A stretch of DNA of 30,176 nt from Penium margaritaceum (lineage: Eukaryota > Streptophyta > Zygnematophyceae > Desmidiales > Peniaceae): contig SZWC01004732.1 of assembly GCA_023375785.1 (NCBI GenBank), positions 137,811 through 167,986 of the forward strand, written 5' to 3'. Both the position numbers and the translations under genes were made by a program. Position 1 is the first letter of the stretch, and each line of letters opens with the position of its first letter. Of this stretch, positions 18,635-28,850 are shown piece by piece. The notes below the pieces were generated by a model, which was not told the origin of the DNA, made no database searches, and saw only the letters and a list, made by a program, of their open reading frames with translations.

Positions 18635-18868
18635 TCAACTCCAGTAAGAAAGGTTATGTTTGGGATGTAAAAAAATGCGGAATAACAGTACCACATTCTT
18701 CGAGCAAGCATCTGACGGCATAATATACCCTAATGTGCTTGATATTCGGTTGAAAATAGTTTTCTGGTCGATTCTTCTCAACGATTTATTTTTCTCATTG
18801 AATTTTGTTGGTACACCCTTAATGATTTCTTCGGGATCCTTGGTTTCCAAATTTCCACTATCTACCAA
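18635..18868 (-). CDS. Hypothetical 77-codon open frame
   Basis: The product is hydrophilic and Lys/Glu/Asp-rich for its first 45 residues (KDPEEIIKGVPTKFNEKNK), which looks more protein-like than the neighbouring chance frames. I do not recognise it. A plus-strand frame of 83 codons covers the same stretch (18660-18911). Both may be accidental in this AT-rich DNA. Confidence 0.15.
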   Translation of the reverse strand: MVDSGNLETKDPEEIIKGVPTKFNEKNKSLRRIDQKTIFNRISSTLGYIMPSDACSKNVVLLFRIFLHPKHNLSYWS

Positions 18869-20157
18869 AACAAATCCTAAAATTTGTCAATGTACGGTGT
18901 TCACAACCTGACTCTTGCATGGATAAGCCACGCTCATCACCTGCGCGCGTCAGCTGTGTCAGTTTGATGCAACTGTTCGCATCAGGACAGCCGCGTCAGA
19001 TTGCCAAGGCCTCAAAATCCCTCATTTAGGATGTACGAGACCGCCATTCATCGAATCTAACGATGCAATATTTTTGTGGAATGAATCTGAAGGTGAAACC
19101 CGAATGATTGCTTTGCTTCAAACCGTGCTCGAATATGAAGTTTCCATAAATGATAATTAAAAAAAACTGAATAAAAAGTGCAACATGGTATTACCCCGAA
19201 CATCTAAACCACAGTTGAGTGATCCTCTTTGAAAAAATCATGATTCTTGGTACGTCAATGGCCGATATGTCGCGCATGAATTTCCTACTTTATTGTAACC
19301 ACATGAATTTCACAACCAATGTCTGTGGTGATGACACTATCCTTCGACGAATTCATATCAACTGCCAAATGGGAAGCCTAACACCCAGGATAATTATGTT
19401 GCATCCACTGCAACATTATACTAACAATATGATGGATATAGAGTACATTTCCTGACATGCATGGATTTTGTGTATGTAATGTCTGAAGGGATGGATATGG
19501 CATACTTATAATCAAAGTTACTGGATATGGCTGCTTTCATGTTTCAATCATAGACATCCCAGGCTTATGTTCACACTTGTGCGGATGTATCAGCTATGAC
19601 TCTGTTTACCCAAACAAATGACTTGACCGGTTGGACCCAACTGGGACTGTTTATAGGACTTTTTGCGCTTGAATAGGCTCGTAGAGGCAGACCAAAGGTC
19701 CGCCGTTCTCTGGCGTCGAGCAACTGGAGGCCGACTTGTCCGGTCGCAACTATAAGGTGGCCTTTACGGGACGCGAGCTTGCAAGCGGGGCTTGCATCTG
19801 CTTGCCAGTTTAGGTGTGGGGATGCCGTCTAGCACCAAGACAACACAAATTACATAGAACCGCCTTGCGAGAAACCTCCCTTTGGTTGACTAGCAGCTGG
19901 CTCACTCGCTGCCCTCGGTCCCGACTGGCTCACTCGCCGTCCTAGCAAGAGCAAGCTATCACATTGTGGCCATTTTTTCCATCGTGCACACACTACGTGC
20001 TTCTACGCAGCCTATGGTGCAGCAAGGCATGATGACCTTTGTGTCATTGAAGTATATGTTGTCATGTTGGTTTTTTAGTTCCGTATTTAGACCTAGCTCG
20101 TCCACGACTAGATATTCCCTACAAGTATTTCACTCCTCGAATACAATGTTATTTCTA
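18869..20157. other. Unassigned intergenic stretch
   Basis: No domain, RNA gene or long repeat was recognised. A short imperfect duplication (CTGGCTCACTCGC twice) lies near 19897-19940. The right end abuts the 5' LTR of Gypsy-A. Confidence 0.5.
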
Positions 20158-20715
20158 TGATACGTTCCGGATGTACAAAAGCCCCAGAACTCCGGAAATG
20201 GGCATTTTTGCCATTACATTTGTAGCCCATCGCCCGTCAACTTTAGGAGTTTTACGCTGTTCAGCTAAGGGCATTCGGGCCAACTACGCTGGCCCCCTGT
20301 GTTCTATTCCAGAATTTTCTGACAACTTCGACCACCTTCTATAAATTTGGACGGAAGTGGCACAAACTATGATTTGCTATCGATGTTTCGATGTTTGGTC
20401 GGCTGTATTCGGCGCTAGACTTTTGTACAGACACACCTTGATATTCTTAACGTCCCATGACTTCTCGGTAGAGCTTCTCTAAGCAGCTACTCACAACGCG
20501 ACCTCGCATGCATCACTCGGCTCAAGTGCCGAGGACCGGACGTATCCCTCATTCTCATTCTTGGCATTCTACACATGTACTCGACTGACTCAACACTTGT
20601 CATCAAAGTATGATTACTACTTAGTACAAATGATCTATTTTTCCTAAATCCTTGAATTGCGTTATGCTTCGCACGTCATCCCAATGAATCATCTCTTTTC
20701 CCCTCGGTATAACAC
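20158..20715 (+). repeat. Gypsy-A 5' LTR
   Basis: The start (TGATACGTTCC) was set by aligning with the inverted Gypsy-B LTR (25491-26038), whose homology runs along nearly the whole length; the end is ATAACA just before the PBS. Shared blocks include the AGGGCATT...GGCCAA region and the stretch around 20510-20570 (GCGACCTCGCATGC, ATCACTCGGCT). Length is ~558 bp. Divergence from the Gypsy-B LTR is large. Confidence 0.85.
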
Positions 20716-20717
20716 TT

Positions 20718-20729
20718 CGTATCAGAGCA
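20718..20729 (+). other. Gypsy-A primer-binding site
   Basis: TCGTATCAGAGC differs by one base from TGGTATCAGAGC, the complement of the initiator tRNA-Met 3' end. It lies 2 nt after the LTR. Confidence 0.8.
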
Positions 20730-20811
20730 TAGTGAGGTAAGAGGGGCTGTTGGTGCATTAACTGCTTGGTGACAACCTTGGACGAGTCTTCAGTGAATCT
20801 CCACCATTAAC

Positions 20812-21990
20812 ATGTTTACAGACCTCGCAACGACAATGGTGAACAGAGGAAACACACCCGATTATGAGCAGAAGTAATTGGCAAAGACACTAGTAATGGA
20901 GGATCAGTAGCGTGTAAACAATGACGCTCTCCAGGCAGACTTGACAGCAGTGGCAACAATTCTGGCGATGGATGAGCTTCAAAATTCTTGTGCACACAAA
21001 GCAGTGCTCACCGAGAGAGATTTACAACTCTTGAGTGAACCCCAGATTCGACTGGCACTTCCCTAGCCGTTTGATCCTGCGAACTCCAGGAGACAGACGG
21101 TTTGGATGTGGCTAAAAAGTTTGGAGGTACACTTCACCGTTGCTAGGGTCAATAACAAAAAGAAGGCAATTTACCTCACGGCCTCACCTTTTTTCTGTAC
21201 TGCTTTAAGTTGATGGTCCGATCTAAAGGTCATCTAACGGAAGCAAGAGACCGGCGGAGCCAAATCAACAACTCAGGCAATAGCTCTCACATCATTGACC
21301 ATACGTGTACTACCTCTCAAGCAGATTGATCTGACGTGACATGATTCTCTCACACCACTGGGAAGGTGGAGCAACTTTGCGTGCGCTACGCTCGCTTTGG
21401 AAAGCTGAACAAGAAGTGTGACACACGGTACAGACTCTAACGTCTACCTCAGCACTCTAGTATGGCAGAGTACTCTCGACGTATCCGCGAAATCATCACC
21501 GGCAGTGACCTCGTCCCTGACGAACTGTATTTCTACTACAACAACGTCCTGAAGCCAGATATTTAACGAGCAATCGTCATCTTCGTTATCCATGATGACC
21601 TACCGTAGATGGTTGTAGCAGCCAACCGCATAGACTGCACCGACTACAATGCTTGGATATAGTAAGCCAACAGCTCACGACCCTACAAGCCACAATTGTT
21701 ATCATGACAAAGGGAGGTCACAGTCGGCAAGAACCTCATCTGTGGATATTGACGCCATTGATCAACGTGATCAACAGATCTGTTGGACTTACGGTAAGTC
21801 GGGTATATTTTGTGAGATGACCGAAAGTGGCAACAACAAGCTAGAAAGGCAAAGAAGTAGAAGAAAGAGAATGAAGAGTCAAGAAATACCAAAGGGAAGG
21901 AGTAGACAGCGAGGCTCCTATCCGGTCAGAAAAATCTGCGCTAACAGATTGCCCATCTGAGCGGCTCACATCAAAGGAGACGAGGGTTCC
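20812..21990 (+). pseudogene. Gypsy-A gag
   Basis: A frame from the ATG at 20812 or 20836 reads through many stops (the first near 20875) into coiled, Gln/Ala-rich sequence (DALQADLTAVATILAMDELQ), then a capsid-like stretch (WMWLKSLEVHFTVARVNN...). Near 21779-21815 a decayed zinc knuckle remains (ICWTYGKSGIFCE), with the second Cys and the His lost, followed by a Lys/Arg-rich run. The order and place fit Ty3/gypsy Gag, the particle and RNA-binding protein. Identification rests mostly on position and these weak motifs. Confidence 0.6.
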
Positions 21991-22408
21991 TGAGATCGCA
22001 AAGTTCGATGAGGGATACAAGGACGACCAACCAGCCATGCTACTACAAGTACAATCAAGGGGTTGTAAGAGTTGTAAAACGGTACCAACATAACTCGACG
22101 GAGGAGCTTCTCACAGCTTTGTCAGTAATGACATTGTTTGGGAACTGGGTTTTCAGACCAAAAAAAGGGTATTTTAAGGGAAAACCGTCCACAACTGACT
22201 GCAAACCCGCTGACTTCACAAACTAATCCAACTACAAATTGAACATCTGCACGACGTAAAGGTCTGGAGGATTTGTCCAATGAGCAACCACAAAATCATC
22301 CTCCGGCGAGATTAACTGTACCAGCATCCATAGGTTGACTGGAGTAGCGGCTCGGTTAATGTCAGCATTAATGAAAGAAAGTGCCGTCTACCTCAAATCG
22401 AGTGACCC
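21991..22408 (+). pseudogene. Gypsy-A protease interval, motif not seen
   Basis: Between gag and RT a retropepsin is expected. A 72-codon frame (22008-22226) has no visible D[ST]G site. The domain is probably too decayed to see. Confidence 0.35.
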
Positions 22409-23610
22409 ATGATGCAACAACGGTTACAACAAGCATCAGAGGCAAAAGCAGTAGAAGTTACGGCAGTCATAGAAAGCCAACTTATATCTCTAGACGTCTT
22501 CAAGAGGTACCTGCTGCATGAAACTCAAGCGTGGAGAGTCTACGTGGAAGCAAGAGAAGTGGAAGAAACTACAGCTGCTAAGTCGATGATAAGGGCCTTG
22601 GCACTTGAGAAGTTTGTAGCCGTACCAGAGGATTTTGTGGGAGTCATCAGGGAGTTCAAAGGGATTTTTCTCGATGAACTCTCCCAAATCAAACCTCTGT
22701 AATGGCACATCTACCGTCAGATAGACAAAAATCCAGACAGTAGACCGATGATGAAGGGGACCTATTGGATGAACAATCATGAGCTCATCAGACTCAAGAA
22801 GCAGCTGGATGAGATGCTTGATCAGGAGTTCATCAGACACTCCACATCACCCTACGTGACACCTTTACTTTTTGTGAAAAATAAAACTAGAGAAATGCAG
22901 ATGTACATGGACTACCAAGCGTTGAACGAATTCACCATCAAGAACCACTACCCCCTCCCACGAGCAGATGAACTTTTTGACCAACTTTATAGTGCCCGAA
23001 TTTTCTCCAAAATAGACCTACGTAGCGGATATCATCAGATCCGTGTATTTGATATGGACATCGAAAAGATAGCATTCCGCATCATATACTGGCACTTCGA
23101 GTTCACTGACATGCCGTTCCGACTCACAAATAATCCCAAAATTTTTATGGCGGTAATAAACAATATCTTTCAACCAAACCTCAACAATTTTATTGTCTTG
23201 TGTCTTGACAATATTCTGATGTACAACTGTACCTTGGAGGAACACAATGGACATCTTTGAAACTTTCTTGAGATTTTACAAAGAGAGAATTTTTTCAAAA
23301 AACTCTTGAAGTACGACTTTGGTTGTTGTTCAATCAAGATTTTGGACCACATCATCGGCGGTGGTTGGATCACCATGGACCGAAAAAACTTGGAGGCAAT
23401 CGCTGATTGGCCGATTCCTACAAATGTTCGGGACGCCCAAGTTGTTTCAAACTTCTGCAACTACTACCATCAATTCGTTAAGGAGTGCGTCCGAGTGTCA
23501 GTGCCTCTCTCTGATCTCACCCAAAAAACCACCAATTGGAATTGGGAGGACAGTGATAAAAAAGCGTTCAACTCTTTAAGAGACGCTCTGACCTTGGCGT
23601 CAACCATATG
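22409..23610 (+). pseudogene. Gypsy-A reverse transcriptase
   Basis: One frame with stops at 22700, 23258 and 23609. Family blocks in order: LIRLKKQLDEMLDQEFIRHS, SPYVTPLLFVKNKT, MDYQALNEFTIKNHYPLPR, then FSKIDLRSGYHQIRV (motif A with its Asp kept) and FEFTDMPFRLTNNPKIFM. The catalytic YLDD reads CLDN (codons 23201-23212), so its last Asp is Asn. The thumb/connection follows (FLEILQRENFFKKLL, ILDHIIGGGWITMD, IADWPIPTNVRD, FCNYYHQFVKE). Ty3/gypsy RT makes the DNA copy of the element RNA; with the changed active site this copy is dead. Confidence 0.95.
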
Positions 23611-23611
23611 A

Positions 23612-24070
23612 TTGGCAGATCCAGTTGTGGACTATATCATGGCCACCAATGAGTCCAATAGAGCCATCAGAGTCGTTCTTCTCCAAGACAACGCTGGTGG
23701 TGAACAAACGGTCGCGTTCACATTGCAGAAATTGCACGGGCCGGAACTAAAGTACATGGTGCATGAGAAAAGATGCTCGCTGTCATGCACACGTTCAAGA
23801 TATGGCGGTGCTACTTGGAATGCCGGTAATGCATAGTCCATACCGACCATCACGCGCAAAAATATCTCAAGACTCAGCCAAATCTAATACATCGACAAAC
23901 TCAATGGAAGGAGTTCCTTGAGTCCAACTTTGAGTACGACATCCGACCTAGAAAAACTAATGCGATGGATACTAGAAGTGGTCAACCAGTTTTTATGACC
24001 AAAATCAGCTTGTTGCTTGTTGAACGAGACCCGTACTTTGCAAGGCTGCTTGCAAAGGATAACGAGGAGT
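23612..24070 (+). pseudogene. Gypsy-A RNase H
   Basis: VVDYIMATNESNRAIRVVLLQ matches the family's xFxVxTDASxxAIGAVLxQ, with the catalytic TDAS reading TNES. Then VAFTLQKLHGPELKYMVHEK (SRKLxxxExNYxxxEKE). A frameshift near 23770 moves the rest into another frame (MLAVMHTFKIWRCYLECR ... VHTDHHAQKYLKTQP), the usual WRHYLxG...TDHxxL end. A spacer with QWKEFLESNFEYDIRP follows, the normal link to integrase. RNase H removes the RNA template strand. Confidence 0.9.
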
Positions 24071-24073
24071 TAG

Positions 24074-25262
24074 ATGGGTAAAACAAAACCAAGTGTTAGT
24101 TTGACGACCCCTATTGTCGACAACGATTCACTTGCCAAGTTTTCGCTCCACCAAACGAGGAGCTACGGAGAATGTTATTGGAGGAATGCGATGATACCGG
24201 GTGGACACTTCGGTGAGGGCAAAACACTTAAGAAGTTGGCAACGTACTACAGGTGGGATAAGATGCAGAATGACTTGGTGGCTTACTTCATGTTGTATGA
24301 TACCTATTAGCGACAAAAATCTCGTCAAACGCGGCCACTTGGTCTACTCCAACTACTACCTATTCTGACGGAACCATGGACCGACATCAGCATGAATTAT
24401 GTGACAGGACTATCCACCACTCGCAAGGGGTATGCCACTATCCTTGTTGTGGTGTACAGATTTTCTAAAATTTCACACTTCATTCCAACAATGACTACCG
24501 TCATCATATAGGGAAAAACACAATTGTTTCTAAACCATATCGTGCGGCTGCAAGACAGGACACACACCATCCTCAGTGACAGAAGAATTCGTTTTACCAA
24601 CTATTTTTAGCGTGAAATGATGACGTGTTACAATAGCCAGATCCAGTTGCCTACAGTGTTCCATCCTCAGGCCGACGGGCAAACCGAGCAGACCAACCAG
24701 ATGCTTAAAGAAATCATGTGCATTTTATACGATCCCTATGGCATCAATTGGGCAGCTAAACTGCCGACCGCCGAACTCGCATACAAATCCGCCACTTCTA
24801 CAACAATGAGTAAATCCCTTTTGAAGTGGTATACAGTAAACTTCTCGCCACACCGGCTTGATTACAGAGTCAGAGAGATATCTCCACGGTCGACATCCAG
24901 CACAGGGACTATGCCACCGTTTGGGAGGAAACACGACAAAACCTCATCACGACTCAAGCTATGAAGCGAGTAGCTAACTGACGTCACGGTGATGACGTGT
25001 TCAGCGTAGGAGATCGCGTCCTCCTCAGCACAGTGAACATCAAACTCCAAGAACAGCAATTTGCAAAACTCAAACCCCGATGGTTGGGACCGTTTAAAAT
25101 CGAGCGAATGAAAACCTTTGTCATTGCTAGATTTTGCTTGCCTGACATTATCGTGATTCATCCTATCTTCCACATTAGCAAACTCAAATACTACCGGGAC
25201 CCAAGTATGTACTTCCTCGACACAGACGTCACACTCCGTCTCCTATACAAGTGGACGTGGGT
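24074..25262 (+). pseudogene. Gypsy-A integrase
   Basis: The N-terminal zinc region (24170-24310) keeps spacing (GGHFGEGKTLKKLATYYRW, family GHxGxxKTLxxLxxxFxWP) but lost most His/Cys. The core has SMNYVTGLSTTRKGYATILV, where the first catalytic Asp (SMDF) is Asn at 24395-24397; ILSDRRIRFTNYF keeps the second Asp, ended by a stop where Trp is expected; and HPQADGQTEQTNQMLKE keeps the Glu. The C-terminal domain reads FSVGDRVLLSTVNIKLQ and FAKLKPRWLGPFKIERM, typical of gypsy (GPFxI). Stops and frameshifts occur near 24310, 24510, 24608 and 24960. Confidence 0.93.
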
Positions 25263-25430
25263 ACGTTGTACATGATTGAAGATATCATTGGACATCAAAG
25301 TCTAGGAAAAATGACCAAGTATCTGGTCAAGTGGCATGGCTACGACGCTGCGTACAACAGCTGGGAGCCCTAAGACAACCTCCAAGATTTCGATCATATG
25401 ATCAACGGCTACTTTTTCCGTCACCGGCCT
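25263..25430 (+). pseudogene. Gypsy-A chromodomain
   Basis: The frame from about 25273 reads MIEDIIGHQSLGKMTKYLVK, WHGYDAAYNSWEP, a stop, then DNLQDF. The YLVKWxGYxxxxNSWEPxxNL pattern is a chromodomain fused to the integrase end, as in chromoviruses, where it can bind histone marks and steer insertion into heterochromatin. The aromatic Tyr/Trp positions look kept. A stop codon replaces the residue after WEP. Confidence 0.88.
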
Positions 25431-25462
25431 ATGTCTGCTAGCGTGCAGAGACATCGCGGCTG

Positions 25463-25490
25463 GAAGGAGGGGAAGTGCTACGTCTATGAC
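25463..25490 (+). other. Gypsy-A PPT and 15 bp 3' LTR stub
   Basis: GAAGGAGGGGAAG is the polypurine tract. TGCTACGT follows, aligning with the 5' LTR start TGATACGT. After 15 bp the sequence switches to the end of the inverted Gypsy-B LTR at 25491. Confidence 0.7.
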
Positions 25491-26038
25491 TGTTATGCAG
25501 AGCGAAACGTTGGGGGTTCATGGGGATGAGTTGTGGGACAGAAGACGATTTGAGGATTGGGTAACAATGGATAATTTTTATTAGGCAGTAAGTGTACTTT
25601 GGTGACAAGTGTTGAGTAATTTGTGGCCAGACATGTTAAGAATGAGAATGAGGCGCATGTCAGGTCCTTGGCACTCAAGCCGAGTGACGCGTGCGAGGTC
25701 ACGATGTGAGTGGCTGATTTGAGAGGCTACGCCAAGAAGTTGGGGGGCTTCGAGAATATTGAGGAATTTTTTAAAAAAATTCCAGCACCATAAAAAAGTC
25801 AACCAAACAATATCGAAACACGAATATGGTCTGTGACCCTTCAGTCCACTATTATGGAAGGTGGTCAAAGTTGTCACAAACGTCTGGAGCGGAACTCCGG
25901 AGGTCGGGGCAATTGGCCAAAATGCCCTCGGCTGGATGGCGTAAACATCCTGAATTCGTCACGTGGTGGACCATGAATATAAACACACAAATGCCTACTC
26001 GCAGAGTTCACGGGCCCGTTTACATCAGGGACATAAGA
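25491..26038 (-). repeat. Gypsy-B 3' LTR, inverted relative to Gypsy-A
   Basis: The reverse complement aligns with 20158-20715. In minus-strand sense it begins TCTTATGTCC (the terminal TG has decayed) and ends GCATAACA; on the plus strand it therefore starts TGTTATGC at 25491. The PPT precedes it at 26039-26051. Confidence 0.85.
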
Positions 26039-26500
26039 CTTCCCCCCTTTTAGCCATGACTACCGGCGCGCTAGCAGATATAGGCAGGTGATAGTGGAAG
26101 TAGCCATCAATCAGATGAGTGACGTCTTGGAGTTGTCGTAGGGCTCTTGTTCACGGAGTCGTAGCCATGCCACTTGACCAGATACTTGGTCGTTTTTCCA
26201 TGGCGTTGATGTATGAGGATGTCTTCAATCACATGCTCCGTATCCCCATCCACTTGTACAAGACGTGGACGCCTCTACCGGAGACGTTTGTGCTGGGATC
26301 CGGGTGGTGCTTGAGTTTGTTGATGTGGAAGACAGGGTGGATCGCCATGTTGTCGAGTATTCAAAGTCGAGCAATGACTTGGGCATCCGCTCAATCTCAA
26401 ACGGTCCTAACCACCAGGGTTTTAGCTTCGCAGAGTCCTGTCCTTGGAGTTTGATATTCGCAGAGCTGAGGAGAACTCTGTCAAAAAATGGCCCCCTCAA
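26039..26500 (-). pseudogene. Gypsy-B integrase C-terminus and chromodomain, truncated
   Basis: The minus-strand frame 26500-26225 reads FFDRVLLSSANIKLQ and AKLKPWWLGPFEIERM, closely matching the Gypsy-A integrase end (DRVLLSTVNIKLQ, AKLKPRWLGPFKIERM). After a frameshift, about 26240-26150 reads IEDILIHQRHGKTTKYLVKW and HGYDS, a chromodomain that is then cut short. The PPT (AAAAGGGGGGAAG, minus strand, 26039-26051) and the LTR follow. Upstream of about 26485 the match to Gypsy-A stops, so the rest of the element is missing. Confidence 0.88.
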
Positions 26501-27484
26501 CTGGCCAAGTGCGGCACCAGAAGTTGCCGAAGAGCTACCAGGGAAAGGAAAATCCTTGCAGTTGGATCTAGCAGCTTGAGGACTACTCCAAACCCAAAAT
26601 GGATGATTGCCCCTGAAATTTGATGAGTCTTTGAATCCGGTGGAAGTTGAAACACCGGAATTGAACGAGTAACGAGGGAGATGTGAGCTTCCACGGTTGG
26701 GATGTGTGCTGCGGCTCAGGGAGTCGGCCTTGATTCAACTAATGGTAGAAAAACTGCCGAATTGAGTAACAAAATTACATCTGGCGGATTATCCCCAGAG
26801 GACTACTCAGCTGCTCCACTAGATAATCTGTCGGAAGTTAGTAACATAGATTGTTATTGGGGGACTTCGCCAAAGTCCCGGCTCGGAGTTTGCGACTCAG
26901 TAGTATGGTTTAGTACTCAAGGACAGTCAAAATGTTGACTACAAGTGTGCGGACAGGTTTCAAACCCTGTCAAACCGTATCATCAAACTCAACACAAAAG
27001 TGACTAAGGTGCGTCAAAACAGTGCAGGGGATCCCTCCATCACGTATAAAGGGATCTGTATCTCCGGAAGGGCACTTCGCACATGAAGGAAGACGCCACG
27101 GCATGTGCGTACCATGGATGAGTTAGGAATTTCCTGTGGTGCATAAGACCTGCACTTTCGGCGTAACTGGGGCTACGCTTGGCGGACTCACACAAACTCT
27201 GCTGCATTGGAGAGCTCACGACTAGCCATATAAGTTGTCAGATCATGTCCATGTTAAAAAACTTCTGCAAAAGTGTACAGTTCCCTTTGCAAAAGTGACT
27301 GTCTCTCAATTCCTGCTCACATAGCATGAGGCAACGAGAAAGCTTACACTCAGTGTAAGATTTGCCTAAAAGGAAGAAGTGAACTTCAACAGACGATTAG
27401 ACACGTTGGAACTGCAACCACGCAATACCTAACCAAGGGTTATTGGTCCACGATTCTGACCCTCTCCAAGACGTTCACGTGCGC
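26501..27484. other. Unassigned stretch
   Basis: No domain recognised on either strand. Gypsy-B gag-pol would be expected here if the element were whole, but I cannot find it. Confidence 0.45.
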
Positions 27485-27490
27485 GATCAT

Positions 27491-27520
27491 AATCTCGTGC
27501 GCTTTGCAGCGCACGAGATT
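27491..27520. repeat. Perfect 13 bp hairpin
   Basis: AATCTCGTGCGCT and AGCGCACGAGATT flank a TTGC loop. Weaker pairing extends outward (GATCAT with GTCATC). Not linked to any gene I can identify. Confidence 0.85.
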
Positions 27521-27639
27521 GTCATCGTGGACAACATTACCGTGAAGTCTGAGAACCTGTCAGAGTAGAGGTTGCGCAACTGGCAAAAAAGGAGATGCAA
27601 CCCATCCAAAAGGGAGGTATGGTTAATCGGGGCCATTTC

Positions 27640-28370
27640 ACACACTGGTTTTTTAGTGTGTACCTTGAGTGTGCTCTATTACAAGGTAGAAGCTAACACT
27701 AATCCTTACACTCTTTCCATAGTGTATGAGAAGAGTGTAGTTTTGTCTTATCTGGCCTGAAGAGTTTCTTCTTAGGAAGGACCTCAGTGCGTGGGGTTAG
27801 TGTACGTGGCAAGTGCGCTCACTCACCATATAAAAGTACACTAAGAGTACACTCAGTGGGCTAATCCGTCTCATGTGTCCATGCACACCTTGTGTTTTGT
27901 CTTTTATGCTGAAATAAAACACTAATCCTTACACTCTTTCTACAGTGTATGAGAAGAGTGTAATTTTGTCCTATCTGGCCTGAAGAGTCTCTTCTTAGGA
28001 AGGACCCCAGTGCGTGGGGCTAGTGTATGTGGCTAGTGCGCTTTATCACCATACAAAAGTACACTGAGAACGCACTCAGTGTGCTAATTTGTCTCATGTG
28101 CTTTAAAGCACCTTATTTTTTGTCTTATGTGGCAGAATAATTCTCTTTCTAGAAGAGACCCGAGTGTGTGGGGCTAGTGTATGTGGAAAGTGCGTCCCGG
28201 AAGGGGGCCCATGAGGAGGTATTTTCAGCCTGGAGCATCTATAAAAACCCAAAAAAAAATGTGGCAAGTGCACTTAGTCACCATACAAAATTACACTAAG
28301 AGCGCACTCCATGTGCTAATTTCTCTCATATGCCTAATGAAACCATGATTTGTTTCTTATAAGGCTGATG
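27640..28370. repeat. Tandem array, ~223 bp unit, GTGTAT family
   Basis: ACTAATCCTT at 27698 recurs at 27921 (period 223), each followed by ACACTCTTTC, GTGTATGAGAAGAGTGTA, CTGGCCTGAAGAGT and AGGAAGGACC. The GTGGGG(T/C)TAGTGTA phrase recurs near 27793, 28015 and 28170. The third copy is partial, interrupted near 28195-28260, and resumes as GGCAAGTGCACTTAGTCACC. Each unit ends in ACTAAG/ACTGAG...GCACTC sequence with partial dyad symmetry. No coding function; the short open frame at 27572-27760 is incidental. Confidence 0.85.
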
Positions 28371-28850
28371 CATAATGTTCTAGAAATGAACTTAATGATA
28401 TGAAATTACATCTTTTTTTTACATAATGTGTGTGCATGTTTTGTTTTTTGGGCAAATCATTGTTTGGTAAATCATTCACCTGATATGTAAACCAAATTAT
28501 ATCAGAATCCCGATTTATATAACTTTGAGCAGCGTGAAGTGTTTTTTATCTGGTCTTTGCAGCCTTTGAAAACTTTACTGAGCTTTACACCGTAGATATG
28601 TCAGGAAATTTATGTTTGTGTTATCACTTGAGTAAAAGTCAGACGAGGTTCACGTAAATTGTTTTGTCCATCGCTATCTGGATCGTCTGTCGGATCCGGC
28701 CGGTGGATCGTTCTGAGCTGCCTCCCAAGTTTTCGTGACGGCCGTCTAACTTCCGACGATTGTGTACTGTCATTGTCGGCGATACGTTTGTCATTGCATG
28801 CTGTGGCACGACTTATCCTTCGCGTCAGTCCTCGCAATGTTGTCTAGAGA
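28371..28850. other. No recognised feature
   Basis: An AT-rich part followed by a GC-richer part with overlapping 62- and 75-codon frames on opposite strands. No motif recognised. Confidence 0.45.

Larger units (their letters stand above)
20158..25490 (+). mobile_element. Gypsy-A: Ty3/gypsy chromovirus relic
   Basis: Plus-strand order: 5' LTR (20158-20715), PBS (20718-20729), gag, RT, RNase H, integrase, chromodomain, PPT (25463-25475) and the first 15 bp of a 3' LTR (25476-25490), where the inverted Gypsy-B LTR begins. Integrase after RT plus a C-terminal chromodomain defines a chromovirus. One frame stays open from 22409 to about 23770 apart from three stops, and the stops that can be compared with the family pattern fit C-to-T or G-to-A changes. 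Catalytic residues of RT and integrase are altered. Old and inactive. Confidence 0.9.

Noticed and set aside
26501..26694. Minus-strand frame as a continuation of Gypsy-B integrase
   Set aside because: Its sequence does not match the corresponding part of Gypsy-A; homology ends near 26485.
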